A stretch of DNA of 64,000 bases, taken from contig NW_004457711.1 in NCBI RefSeq assembly GCF_000203815.1, positions 310,001 through 374,000 on the forward strand, in the 5' to 3' direction. A model generated the notes under the pieces. It saw nothing but the letters and a program-made list of their open reading frames with translations. It had not been told where the DNA came from and searched no databases. Shown here in pieces: positions 21,603-33,596 of the stretch; position 1 is the first letter of the stretch; every line of letters starts with the position of its first letter. This stretch comes from Cavenderia fasciculata (lineage: Eukaryota; Evosea; Eumycetozoa; Acytosteliales; Cavenderiaceae). The translations under genes and the position numbers were made by a program.

Positions 21603-24467
21603 ATGACAATAGTACAAAGATTAAAAATGAAGAATATATTTAGAAGATCAGTTCAAATATTCCATAAAAAGGATAAAGAGGAACCTGGTGGAGGAGGTGG
21701 TGAACCATCCAAGGAACATAGTAAGAAGGATTCATCGCGAGGAGGCGATTCTCCACATGGAAGCAAAAAGGACAAAAAGTCAAAACGTAATAGTCGATCA
21801 TACACTGATTCCGATGGGATCAGTCCCAACAACTCGATCAGCAGCTCGTCGTCCAAGACAACGCCGACTGCGACGAGCATCACCACGATGTTTAGTCCGC
21901 CGACTTCGCCACCGCTGTCGAGCAGCGAGGGCATCCCAATAGGCTACAACAACGGTGCGAGTGGGGACGGACGTCGTGTGTTTGGTGTGGCATTGGCCGA
22001 TGTGCCGTGTCGTGGAGGGTCGCGCGTGCCGATCATTGTCGAGAAGTTGGTCGACCATTTGGAGCGAACGAGTTTGTCGACCGAGGGGTTGTTTAGAATC
22101 CCGGGACGCGATGTGACGATTCTCGAGTGCGTGCGATTGTTTGATAGCGGCGCCGATGTGGATGTGTCGTCGATCGAGCCGTATACGGCAGCGGGACTGC
22201 TGAAGCGGTTCTTTAGAGACCTGCCCGTGTTTGTGCCGCTGTCGATCAACCGTCGTGTGACGTCGCTGTTTTTGAGCGACGACGGCAAGAAGAAGCAGGT
22301 CGATATGGAGGTGCTGGAGAAGATGCGTCAGCTCGTGCATCAGCTGCCGCCGTGTCACTTTGAGGTGATGCAGGCGCTGACCGGGCTGCTGAGCAAGCTA
22401 CTGGCCAAGTCGGCCGAGAACAAGATGACAGTCACCAACATTGCCATCTGTCTGGTGCCGACACTCAACTGCGTGCCGGCGATCGTCACCTACCCGATCC
22501 AATACCACGACTTTTTCTTTAGCGAGCCGTTTGCCGAGCACCATCACGCACAGATGCGTCCGCTCAGCATCAACTCGTTCTTGTCGTCGGTCGAGGAGAA
22601 GAGCGAGCTCGCCAGCGAGATGCAAAAGCGGTACTCGCGGCCTGCGTCCATCACCATCTCGGGCCTGCTGCCCACCGACCGTCTAGCGTCTGGCGCAGCC
22701 GTCTCATCCAGCCCGTCGAGCAACGGCGGCACCATCACATCCACCACCATCACCTCACCCAACGACGCGAGCACACCCATCACGTTCACCGTCACCACGA
22801 CCTACCTCGACGAGCAGCAAAGCAACAGTGCCACCGGCACACCTCCCCCATCTATCCAAGTCACTCAGCCTGGTGGTTCATTCAACAATAACATGCTCGA
22901 GCAGCCATCCTCGGCCAACAGCACTATGGTCGACCGCAGCTACCAAAGCAACCGTCGTGCACACAAGCTCGAAGACATCCAATACCAACAATTCATCGAG
23001 GAGCATCAATTCCTCAAAAATCAATTCCAACAACAAGGTGGTGCTGCCAATAACAACAGCAACAATACAGCATCATCTTCTTCATTTGATAATATTGGAC
23101 GGTCGTATAGACGTAGTACTATGTTTGTCGCACCTTCCTCCTCCTCAAATACTCAGCAACAACAACAGCAGACACCACCAAGCAATGGCGGTATAGTAGT
23201 ACCACCAACCGCACCGACTGGTGTCGACGAGTATGCTAGTTTGCAATCGAGTAGCGGGTCATTTATCAACAACAACATTACAAAGGCCAACATTCAACAA
23301 CTCAAAGAAAAGATTGACCGTTATTCAAAGGAAAAGATGAGGGAGTTGCGCGAATCGCAGAGCAGTATTCGTACATCCACCTCGAATCTCGTGCCACAGG
23401 GCTACGAGCGTGTTGGCAACAGCAGCGCCGCCAGTGCCGGTGATCCAGTCCCCAACAAGGACAAATTGTACAGATACAGCATTGACGTGGAGCGCTTCAA
23501 AGACAACCGTCGCAATAGTCGCGATATTGGACGAGAGATTGAACGTGAGATTAACAAGCGTCTCAGTCCACGTGAGAGAATCTCAATGTTGTTGGCAAAT
23601 CAACAAGAATACACCACTACCAATAGTCCAGGTGGTGGAGCGGTAGGATCAGCACCCGTCAATGGTAGCAACAACAGAAACTACCGATACAGTAACCAAC
23701 CATTTGGAGGTAGCAACAAATACGTGACACGAGACAGCGGAAGTGACCGCAGCAACCGAAACAGTAATAGATTTTCACGTGACAGTTACAAAGACTACAA
23801 CTACAACGACGAAGAGGAAATGTACAATAGAGAAGAGATGTATAACATCCAGAGACAACGTTCACAGAGCTGTTTTGAACAGCAACAAGATCCAATTAAT
23901 GTGGTTAGTGGTAGTAGTAATGGTATTGGTAGTGGTATTGGTGGTATTGGTAGTACTCTCAACAACAACATTAATAATGTCAATACAAACCGTCAATCTG
24001 GTAGTTATCAATCAGTACTATTGGAACAAAAGATGGACAAGATTAGAGAGACTATAAACAATATAAAGATTGATCGTGACAGAGATAATACTAGAAACTC
24101 GAGAGACTATACCAACCATATGCGCGATATCGATGAACTTAGACAATCACTACAAAAGGAAAGTGAGACCTCTGAATTCTTTGCCATCAAGAGTTTGGAA
24201 CTCGTTGAAAAGCTCAGAAAGGAAGAGGAAAAGAATCTCAAACTAATGGAAGAGTTGAGTTTGATGGAATCTTATTTCCACCTCAAAGAAAAGTTAAAGC
24301 GTTCAAAGAGACAATCTACCACCAAACAATTACTAACTAGAAGTCGTTCACCAACTCTTCCAACCAATATGAATCATCCTTCTACTTCACCAAGTTTCTT
24401 TAATATTCCATCTCCTACTACTACTACCACCACTTCTACTTCTTCAACTTCAACAATGAATCAATAG
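21603..24467 (+). CDS. RhoGAP-domain protein
   Basis: Single exon, 954 residues. A basic, Ser-rich N-terminus precedes the RhoGAP domain (about 122-305): FGVALADVPCRGGSRVP, STEGLFRIPGR with the arginine finger at R165, LLKRFFRDLP, and the MTVTNIAICLVPTL helix. The rest is low-complexity Ser/Asn/Gln with a charged coiled coil near 840-905 (ESETSEFFAIKSLELVEKL) and a Thr/Ser tail. It stimulates GTP hydrolysis by Rho/Rac-type GTPases, probably at the cortex; the target is unknown. The RhoGAP half is strikingly GC-rich in third positions compared with the two ends. Confidence 0.92.
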   Translation: MTIVQRLKMKNIFRRSVQIFHKKDKEEPGGGGGEPSKEHSKKDSSRGGDSPHGSKKDKKSKRNSRSYTDSDGISPNNSISSSSSKTTPTATSITTMFSPPTSPPLSSSEGIPIGYNNGASGDGRRVFGVALADVPCRGGSRVPIIVEKLVDHLERTSLSTEGLFRIPGRDVTILECVRLFDSGADVDVSSIEPYTAAGLLKRFFRDLPVFVPLSINRRVTSLFLSDDGKKKQVDMEVLEKMRQLVHQLPPCHFEVMQALTGLLSKLLAKSAENKMTVTNIAICLVPTLNCVPAIVTYPIQYHDFFFSEPFAEHHHAQMRPLSINSFLSSVEEKSELASEMQKRYSRPASITISGLLPTDRLASGAAVSSSPSSNGGTITSTTITSPNDASTPITFTVTTTYLDEQQSNSATGTPPPSIQVTQPGGSFNNNMLEQPSSANSTMVDRSYQSNRRAHKLEDIQYQQFIEEHQFLKNQFQQQGGAANNNSNNTASSSSFDNIGRSYRRSTMFVAPSSSSNTQQQQQQTPPSNGGIVVPPTAPTGVDEYASLQSSSGSFINNNITKANIQQLKEKIDRYSKEKMRELRESQSSIRTSTSNLVPQGYERVGNSSAASAGDPVPNKDKLYRYSIDVERFKDNRRNSRDIGREIEREINKRLSPRERISMLLANQQEYTTTNSPGGGAVGSAPVNGSNNRNYRYSNQPFGGSNKYVTRDSGSDRSNRNSNRFSRDSYKDYNYNDEEEMYNREEMYNIQRQRSQSCFEQQQDPINVVSGSSNGIGSGIGGIGSTLNNNINNVNTNRQSGSYQSVLLEQKMDKIRETINNIKIDRDRDNTRNSRDYTNHMRDIDELRQSLQKESETSEFFAIKSLELVEKLRKEEEKNLKLMEELSLMESYFHLKEKLKRSKRQSTTKQLLTRSRSPTLPTNMNHPSTSPSFFNIPSPTTTTTTSTSSTSTMNQ

Positions 24468-24548
24468 AAGAGGAACAACCCATCCATATATAAATAATAA
24501 TAATAATAATAATAATAGTAACGAATGAATCATCATAGAATGTATAAC

Positions 24549-24596
<48 letters not shown>

Positions 24597-25330
24597 AATA
24601 TTAACCAAACAAAGTTTTTTTTCCTCCTCCCCGATAATAAGTGATGATGGTACAATAATTGAATCCATTCTTCCATCATCACCATCATCAACCACCATAA
24701 TAATAATAAACCTATAATGTAAATTATGACAATCAAAACAATTGATCAATTGTGAGTTAGTTCATTTAAATTTGATATTATTATATTTGCCATTTGAGAG
24801 TAGTGCAGCTGATGATATATCCAACCATTTTAATTCAGTCTAGTTTGATAGATTGTTTTTTTTAAAATGGATTACAAATCATAGTTTGAATTAAAATGGT
24901 GGAATATAGATCACATGAGGAGCCAACAATGATAAATAATAAATAAATAAATGAACAAATAAATGCAGCAGATAACAGTTAACTTGTCACTTAGCTCAGA
25001 TCGAGGGATCGAAAATAGACTGTTTTATTAAAAACATTTTTGGTTCAAAAGTGAACGGATGCATGGGTTTTGCAAAGGTCAACAGCCTACGTTTCATTCA
25101 TTAACATACGCACATTATCAATATTAATACTCACTATACCATACTATACTAAATAGATAGATACATCCATCAATCAAACAATCGATATAATCTATATTAT
25201 TATTAGTAATCAGTCTGCTACTATATATATTACTATATTATTATTTATTATTTATTATTTATTATTTATTATCATCAAAATTAGTAGTATAAACAACAAG
25301 TTGTGTAACAATACATTATAATAGGATAGG
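24468..25330. other. Intergenic region with (AAT)n array
   Basis: 3' region of the RhoGAP gene and upstream region of the DENN gene. It holds an (AAT)n run of about 45 bp at 24548-24593, a shorter one at 24496-24518, and TTATTTAT repeats at 25235-25270. No gene is seen. Confidence 0.6.
24548..24593. repeat. (AAT)n microsatellite
   Basis: Fifteen or so uninterrupted AAT units in the 3' region of the RhoGAP gene. Confidence 0.9.
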
Positions 25331-27704
25331 ATGTTTACAAAGTCACATAGAAGAACGGCATCTGGAGTCAAGAGAATCGATATTACACTAAATGTAGAAG
25401 AGTTGACTGCAGAGGAGAGACTGAGTAGATCGCTGCATTCGCACTCTCGAAGACTGTCAAATGCAACTGAACGACCAAGAATATTCGAATGGTTCTTGGT
25501 GATTGGTGTAGATGAATCTACTTTACCAAATAATAATACAAATACTGCGACTACTCCAATACCAATTACTTCTACATCACCAACTCAACCAAGTCTCCTA
25601 TTATCAGTATCTAACAACAACAACAACAGTGGATCACCAACACCACCACCAGTGAGTAGTCCACGATCGGCATCACCATCCTTTTTCTCATCGTTTGTTA
25701 AACCTTCAATACCTCATTCTCCCAAACCAACACCACATGTAGTACCAGAGGTGAGAGCTGCTCCTAAAATACTCTACCAGTATCCACCTGACAAACCAAT
25801 GGGTTCGATCAACGTAGAGACATTCCCATTCCCAGCAGTTGATGGAATACCAGTCACTCAACAATCTCAAACTGCATCACATACCAATCTATTCCAACTA
25901 CTCTATACACAACATCATCTGAAAGATTATGAAGATTCTTTTGGTATGATGACAATAATGAAAATGAAGAGAATGATTATTAATATTTATTTATTTATTT
26001 ATAGTGTTTATGTTGACTGATGAACGTAAAGAAGTACTTTATGGAGTTAGTACAATGAAGGTGTCACCAATATCAAAGAAATCAGATAGAGTTGATGTCA
26101 ATGAGGAACCTGAAGAGGGTGAAGCAGCAGTAGAGACTGGTGATGTAGTCAAGACTGCCCCCAAGTGTTATGTCATTCTCTCTAAATATCCATTCTTTCC
26201 ACTGCACTTTAACATTCTCAATGGAGTATTGGCAATTATGCATATGCAACAGATAAGTAGATTCCAAAATCTAATCAGTGCAAAGAGATTCTCAAAGGCT
26301 ACACCAAAGACTACAAATGGTGGCGGTGTGGTAAGTGACAGTAAACCACCATTACCATTAAATCAATCAACTGCTGCTGGTACAACTGTTACAGTTAATG
26401 GAAATAATAATAATAGTGGAAATACAAGTAGAACAAATTCACCAATTACCATTACTACTACAAATGTAGTTTCTTCAGCTGAAGATACAACAACTACAAC
26501 TACTTCGACTATACCATCTATTTCAACAACACCAAGTCAACAATTATTATCAGTACCAAAAATAGAAATAACATCAATATCAAATGATTTGGATCAAAAT
26601 TTACAAATTAAAGATGATCAACAACAACAACAACAACCATCATTCCAAAGTAGATTACAAATTAAAGAACCAATTAAAGATTTGGTAGATTATTATTATA
26701 ATCAAGCTGTACCAATGCCAGGACAAACCATATCATTTACCGTTCCCAACTTGGATACTACCATTTCATTTAGAAGATCATCACAAAGACCAAGAAATGG
26801 AGTGGTACCAGAGTTAAATGCAGATTTTAACGAATTGTGTCAAGAATATGGTCTATTTTTAACCATCCAATTACTATCTCATAAAACTCTACTCGTCATT
26901 CTAAGTGCCATTCTACTTGAAAAAAGAGTAGTATTTTATTCAAAATCATTAAGATCATTAACAAGTGTAATGTAAGTAGAAGGAAGAAGAAATATTAATT
27001 CTCAATTATTATTATTTATAAATATACATTATTAATTTTGTTTTTATTTATTTTTATTTAGATTTGCAGTAACATCATTATTAAAACCATTTACATATCA
27101 ATCAGTATTATTACCGATTATACCAGACTCTTTAAAAGATGTATTAAGTGCACCGGTCCCATTTATTTGTGGTATTAATAGTATGCCACATGCATCAGAG
27201 ATTGATTACAATGATGTCATGTTGGTCGATATTGAAAACAACAAGATTCAAACAACCATGCCACAAATCATTCTCTTCCCAGGCTGGAAACCATTGTCCA
27301 ACCAATTGATCGATATCCAACGACAGATTAAAAATACACTCGAGGCAAAGAAACAACTAAACTATGTGGCCAATGAATTGCAAGAGGCTCTACTCGATGT
27401 CTTTGCTCATGCCATTACCAATCATCTCAATTCACTCTTTGAACACTTTAAACGACACTGTATCAAGGATGTATCCAATCCTAAAAAGATTGTATCTGTC
27501 TTTATACCTGAAACATTCCTCGTCTCGGAATACGACGATATCCCCGAGGAAAAGGATTGGATCACACAGTTTATGCGAACCCAAATATTCAAAGTATTTG
27601 AAGATAAAACATTACGACTGATCGATGGTGATATACCAGAGGTCGATGAAAATAATACCCAACAAAATAATATTAATATTGTAGTAACTAAACCGACTAA
27701 TTAA
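25331..27704 (+). CDS. DENN-domain protein (probable Rab exchange factor)
   Basis: Three exons, 25331-25943, 26005-26971 and 27062-27704, give 740 residues. The uDENN part is RPRIFEWFLVIGVDES plus ILYQYPPDKP and, after a Pro/Ser-rich insert, VFMLTDERKEVLYGV. A long Thr/Asn insert interrupts it. The central DENN part lies at about 489-570 (LLSHKTLLVILSAILLEKRV, SLLKPFTYQSVLLPIIPDSL, APVPFICGIN). A dDENN-like helical end follows, with WITQFMRTQIFKVFEDKTL. DENN proteins act as guanine nucleotide exchange factors for Rabs in membrane traffic; the partner Rab cannot be read from sequence. Convergent with the thioesterase gene. Confidence 0.88.
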
Positions 27705-27899
27705 AAATTAAAGAAAGTATCTAGAATATATATAAATATAAATATACATATAAATCCACCATATAATAATCCATCAATATAATAATATAATAATAATAAT
27801 ATAACATGCGACCATAATAATAATAATACATATATGTAGTAATAATAAATGTAAATACCATTTTTTTTTCAAATACTTTTTAAAATAACTTCCTCTTGT

Positions 27900-28782
27900 T
27901 TAATTCTTTGGTAATCTTTCTTTAATAAAAGTAGCCATTTCTTTGATTTCCTCTGGTGATGAGGAATGACCCATGTATGGGAAACTAATGAATTTGCCAT
28001 TGATACCATTGTTTGATGCCTCTTGGAGAGCTTCATATGACTTTTTACCCCATTGGTGTCTGACGACTTGATCGTCTTCACCGTGGAACATGATCAATGG
28101 TTGTTGCAAGTTGGTTGGTTGAATCAATTCCTTGAATCTCTTTGACAGTGGAAGATATCCACTCAATACCATACATCCATTCAATTTGTAAGAGGTGGTG
28201 TAGAATGTGTACAATGACAATGCTGCACCTTGTGAGAAACCTGCAATCATAATTCTTTCTGATGGTATACCACTATCAATCTCACTCTTGATTAATGATT
28301 CAACTAAAAAAAGAAAGTAGATCAAGTATTTATAGTTAATAATCATCTGATGATTACGGTCGGTCAGTTGTGATGGATGATACAAACTATATGATCTAGA
28401 GTCTTCTACTTCTTCTTTGTTTTCATCACCTCTGTCTGTCAAACTCTTAATATCATACCAAGAGTTCATTTTAAAACCCATATTGATTGTTACTGGTTGA
28501 ATTGGTCTACAACAAGATAGATTGGATTAGTAAATATCATCATCATTCATACACTCGATCTTGTTGATGAGATAATTACGCATTTGGGAGAATGAACTTG
28601 ATATGTTCAGAGTTGGTAGCTTCTTTGATATCCAACATGAGATCAGACCAACCTGCACCGGTATCACCTAGACCATGTGAAAAGATGACGGTTGCAGAGT
28701 ATTTAGTGGCAGCATCCTTTGATACGACGCTATAGTATGAGCGCTTAGCATTCAATTCAACTAATTTTACAACTGATTTCAT
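27900..28782 (-). CDS. Acyl-protein thioesterase / carboxylesterase (APT1-like)
   Basis: Three exons, 28580-28782, 28388-28506 and 27900-28303, give 241 residues, about family length (near 230). It is an alpha/beta hydrolase: oxyanion region FSHGLGDTGAGW, nucleophile serine in GFSQGAAL, aspartate in FHGEDDQVV, histidine in MGHSSSPEE, so the triad is complete. NMGFKMNSWYDIKSLTDRG is the family's substrate-loop region. APT enzymes remove palmitate from Cys of Ras, G-alpha and other proteins and can act as lysophospholipases. Cytosolic; no signal peptide. Divergent from the LIN9-like gene with about 330 bp between starts. Confidence 0.93.
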
Positions 28783-29110
28783 TATTTATATTATTTATCT
28801 ATGTAAGTATCTGTAGATTAAAAAGAATAAGGTGGAGGGAGAGAGAGAAAAGAGGTGAAATTCAAATTTTTAAAAAGAATGAATGAAGAGGGAGCTCTAG
28901 AGTAACGTCATTAACACTTTTAAACCAAACCTTTAATTTACATATAATACATTCACTTATACGTATTTGTTATACATACATACATACCTACTATCTATCT
29001 ATCCATCTATAGAGTTAGGGAATAGAGATAGAAAGAAACAATATCATTTTGTGACTGATTGAGAGATTTAAAGAAAGATAGAAGGGTCCGTCGATTATCA
29101 TTCATTAGAA
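28783..29110. promoter_or_regulatory. Divergent promoter between thioesterase and LIN9-like genes
   Basis: About 330 bp with GA-rich runs near 28830-28860 and CTAT repeats near 28990-29010. No gene and no recognisable site. Confidence 0.4.
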
Positions 29111-32102
29111 ATGTCAAACAGTATGTGTTCATATGAATAGAGAGAGAGAGAGAGAGAGGAAAACATAGAAGGATATAGATACTAATATCTATCTATCTCA
29201 TAGAAGACAATTCAACAACTCCATCATCGATCAATAGGACACCCTCCAAGAGGAGGTCGGCAGCGTCAGCAGCCAATGCAATATTGTCTCTCAATCAATC
29301 ACCGGCTCCTTCGCCATCTTCAAAGACGATGACGTTTCAGCCACCGTCGTCGTCGACTGGCACACAACCATTTAGCCCTCGGACATCATCCAATACGATA
29401 ATAGGATCGGCATCATCACCAGCCGCACCACTCGATGAACGAGAGCATCCATTACTCGGTCCAATGTGGACCCTACATGAAGTAACTGATTTTTGGCATA
29501 GTAAATTGAATTCATTCCCATCCATCGATCCATCGATCCAACAATATTGTTGTTACTAATTGATTGATATTTATTTATATTTATAGTTGTCAAAAAACAA
29601 AAGCCAAGTGATTGGAATAGTGTAATCAAGAAATTCCCAAATAGAACATGCGACATGTTGGAATCAATGTACAATCTAACAAGCTCCATCATTCCTGAAT
29701 GTAGGGGACCTGATAATTTTCAATTCATGGTCAAAGGAATATTTCTAAGTGGAGCAACAACTGGTTCTTCTTCGAACCAACCTCCACCATCATCAAATAC
29801 AAATGGTGGTGGTGGTGGTGGTGGAATAACACGATCAGTTTCTAAAACGAGAAGAGGACAACAAAATCTTCAACAACAGTCCTCATATACACAACCTCCA
29901 CTACCAACATTCAACGAAGATATTGTAAATAGCACAACCGAATCATCACAACCACCACCACCATCACATAGTACTAGACCAACCACGAAATCAAAAGCAA
30001 GAAGATTATTTACCGATCCACCAGCATCATCGATAAACCAACCCGATACATCTACATCTACTACCACTACTACTACAAGTACACCACAAAGTTTAACAAA
30101 AAAGAGAAAAGCAAAAGAGTATGTTTTATTTTGAAATAACAAAACATGCCTATGGGATCTCTGCAATTTATTAATATTGATTTATTTATTAATATTGATT
30201 TATTTATTTTCTATAGAATGCAAGCATCACCATTACCATCACCATCATTATCACCACCATTATCATCATCACCATCTTCACTACCTGCTAAATTAAGAAG
30301 CAAGTCTAAATATTCATCACCAACATCTGATACTATATCGGGTGCTAATAGCCACCCAAGTCCCTCTTCACCACGACCAACATTTGTGCCTACACAACAA
30401 ACACAACTATCGATTCAAAAACGACTGACTAACTTTTTAACCAGTCATCCCAAAGCAAGCAATCCTCCAACTGACCCAAGTTGTACATTGTCGCCACACC
30501 AAAATCTACGGCTATCTGGCAAGTGGGCACTTTGCGAATGGTTTTATAGTGATATCGATGCACCTTTTTTCTTTTACAATGAATTTCAAATGTGGCTCAA
30601 TCAAAATGGAATTGGTTCAATTAAAAAACTATCTCGGATGGAATGGAATCAAGTTCGATCAAGAATGAAGAAACCAAGAAGACTTTCACAACGTTTTTTT
30701 GAAGAGGCAAGGGAAAAATTATATCAAACTAGGGATAAAATAAGACAATCAATGTTGACAAATGATTTATTTAAATTTATTCAAATTGAACCAGATTCAA
30801 AAGTATTATGTATGAAATCAAAATATACAAAAAAAAGAGAGAGAAATATTTTTAACATTTGAATTTTTTTAAATAATAGATATAAAAGATAACTCATTAT
30901 TATCTGGAATTATTATTTCATATATAGAACCATCACAAACTTATACAATTAAAAATGATGTTTCAAATCAAATTGATTATATTTCTGATATTCATGTTAT
31001 GGTAAGACAAAAGATAAAAAAGAACAAAAAAGATATAAAATATAATGCTCATTAATTAATGTTTGGTCTATATATATATATATATATATATAGTCAATTG
31101 ATAAAAATATTAAAAGTATAATAGAAAATAATTTCTTGGCACAATCATCAAATCAAACATTACAGCAACCAATATTAAATCATCATAATCATAATAATAA
31201 TAATAATAATGATATGAATGGTGGTGGAGATTATAATCAACAATATAGTCAAACAATGGATGATGGAACAATGGTCGTTGGTGATGAAGATATGAATGGA
31301 ATGCAACAAGGTGGTGGTGGTGGTGGACAGATGAATCTTATTTTGGTATTGGGCTTAATTGTTGTATTGGAAAAAAAGGAAGCATTGATTGGACAAATTG
31401 AAAGAATGAATGATCAAGCACAAGACTCTTTTATGGTTGGTGATTATCCTCAATCATTCCGTCGAGAATATTCCAAAGTAATCCTAGAACTAGAAGATTT
31501 GAACAGGATATTAAAAACCCTACTGGAAATATTCCATAAAGATCCAAATTTTAATGTATGTCACATGTGTACATAGATAATTTAATAATAATAGATTGAG
31601 GAACTAATAATAATTATTTTTTTATTTATTTTAGAATGATATGAATTTAAATCATAATTATCCACAACAAATTGCAACGATACAACAAGCACATCAATTT
31701 TCAGTTGATTCTCTTATGACTTTGGCAAAGGATAAATCCAAGGAATATGTTGATCAGGTTGCATTGTCATCGATGGATCTCAAAGAGAACCATGTCAACT
31801 TTCACGACATACATTCCAATGTCAAAGACACTATCTATGGTAGTGTAATCCTGATGACATTACTCAAACAATCATGTACAAATTCAAATCTATCATCACA
31901 AGACATATCAACACTATTAGATATTTCACTACAATATATCAAACCAAAAGCAACCGAAAATTTAGAGATATTTAATCAAATTCAAGAATCGATACAAATA
32001 CTTAAACAAAAAATATTGATCGATCAACAATCTCGATTGTCGGCTGCTGCCGCCGACTCCTCTGCACCTACTACCCTCTCTCTTATGGATACTAATGAAT
32101 AA
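29111..32102 (+). CDS. lin9: LIN9 / ALWAYS EARLY homologue (DIRP domain)
   Basis: Seven exons: 29111-29120, 29204-29548, 29587-30118, 30217-30809, 30880-31001, 31094-31555 and 31635-32102, giving 843 residues. The first exon is only ten bases (MSN plus one base). A SANT/Myb-like segment (WTLHEVTDFW ... DWNSVIKKFPNRTCDMLESMY) precedes the DIRP domain (about residues 360-440: RLSGKWALCEWFYSDIDAPFF, MEWNQVRSRMKKPRRLSQRFF). A LIN9-type small beta domain (KVLYIKDNSLLSGIIISYIE ... ISDIHVM) and a helical C-terminus follow. LIN9 is the core of MuvB/DREAM complexes that control cell-cycle genes with Myb or E2F. Nuclear. Exon 6 is Asn- and Gly-rich. Confidence 0.9.
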
Positions 32103-33596
32103 AACCATTTGTTGTAAATGAATTTCAACTCATACTAGTATATCAAAAAAAAAAAAAAAAGTTGGATTGAATTGGAAATCAATAATAATTATTTATTTAT
32201 TTTGGATTCGCGAGATTTGTTTGTTTTTTACGCCCCTCCTCTGTAATAAAATGAGTAGAGTAGATTGAATATTTGAAATAATAATAATGGTTAGTACCAA
32301 CAAATAATTTGCTGGTACCTTTTTTTTTTACTCAATCCCCACAATTGTGGGGTGGTGCCAATTTTGAAACATCGTCATTGGGGTTGCATTATGATGATAC
32401 ACACATTTACTGGTGAGTTGCGCAGCGGTATGTCTTGTGTGACTCATCATGGAATTCATTTTGATTGGGAGTTTCAATATGTATTAAGAAGAGCTGGAAG
32501 AGTAGATAGATGATAGATGATAGATAAGATAATATCATATGTTGGGATGATGATGATTTGATTGATCACTGGGCTACGACGACAATAATACTATCAACAA
32601 TCTTGTCTTCTCTTCTCTTCGCTCATACTTCTTCTTCTTATTTCTTTTGTACTAACGATCCCCACCCCCGATGTTGCTTGTTCTCTTCTCTTCTCTTCTT
32701 ATTACTTTAACACTCGAGCGCGCGTGTGGGTTGTGTGATGTAGCTCGGTTTGTGGGTGGTCAACAATCACACTAGTAATGCGTCATATAGAGTGATAGAA
32801 AATAGTAGCAGTAGTATTGCAGATGAGTTGGTCGAAAAACAAAAAGAGGAGATCGATCAACAACCAACATTGCATTTTGGCATCATTATGTTTCTGTTTG
32901 CAAAACACCCATTTTGGGAATCGATGGTGTCGACTCTTTCCATTACGGTAGTAGTGTCTGTGGTGTCGATAGACCTAATGCTAGCGGACACCTATAGTTT
33001 ATTATTAACTATTTTATTTTTGTTTTTGTATTACGATGAACCAAAGGTTTGGTTATTTATAATCGCCGCCCGCCTCTTACTTTCTTTTCATCATCATCAT
33101 CATCATCATCACTAGTTATTTTAGTACTAGTATAGTCTCGTCTAGTGTTACAAAAAGAAAGAGAGGTATTATAATATCTCACCACCACCCCACCCGACTC
33201 CACACTCACCATCCAAACACTGATTAACTCATTGTCATTGTCATTGTCATTGTAGGTGTGCACTTTCAAGAAAAGACTCACAACGAATCATATTTATTTA
33301 TTTATTTATTATATTCACACAATCAATCATTCATTCATTCATTCATTCAATTGTTCCGTTCTTAGTTCATACTTATTACGATTAGTACTTGCTTGTATAA
33401 ATTTTATTCATTTTTTATTTTGTTTGCAACGCCACGATCACTTTTTTTTTTTTGTTTTCTGCAGCAAAGATTTATTTGTCGGTAAAGATATTTATATTTT
33501 AACGATCGTTTTTAAACAACACCCTATTTTTATATATAATATATTTATATATAATATATTTATATAATTTATTTATATAATATTAAATAATTTGTA
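32103..33596. other. 1.5 kb intergenic region with two hairpins
   Basis: Between the LIN9-like and ABCG genes. At 32294-32318 GTACCAAC/GCTGGTAC arms with one mismatch are followed by ten Ts (32320-32329). At 32337-32352 is the perfect palindrome CCCCACAATTGTGGGG. TCTTC repeats lie near 32600-32700 and ATC/ATTC repeats at 33085-33110 and 33330-33350. A 121-codon frame at 32750-33115 lacks an ATG near its start and ends in repeat-encoded His. I do not call it. Confidence 0.5.

Noticed and set aside
33085-33111. Short ATC repeat cluster considered as a possible CRISPR-like array
   Set aside because: Plain trinucleotide microsatellite without spacers, in a eukaryotic genome.
32750-33115. 121-codon frame with hydrophobic segments and a His run
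   Set aside because: It begins with TTG, not ATG, the His run is a CAT microsatellite, and nothing in it looks conserved. A real membrane peptide is not fully excluded.
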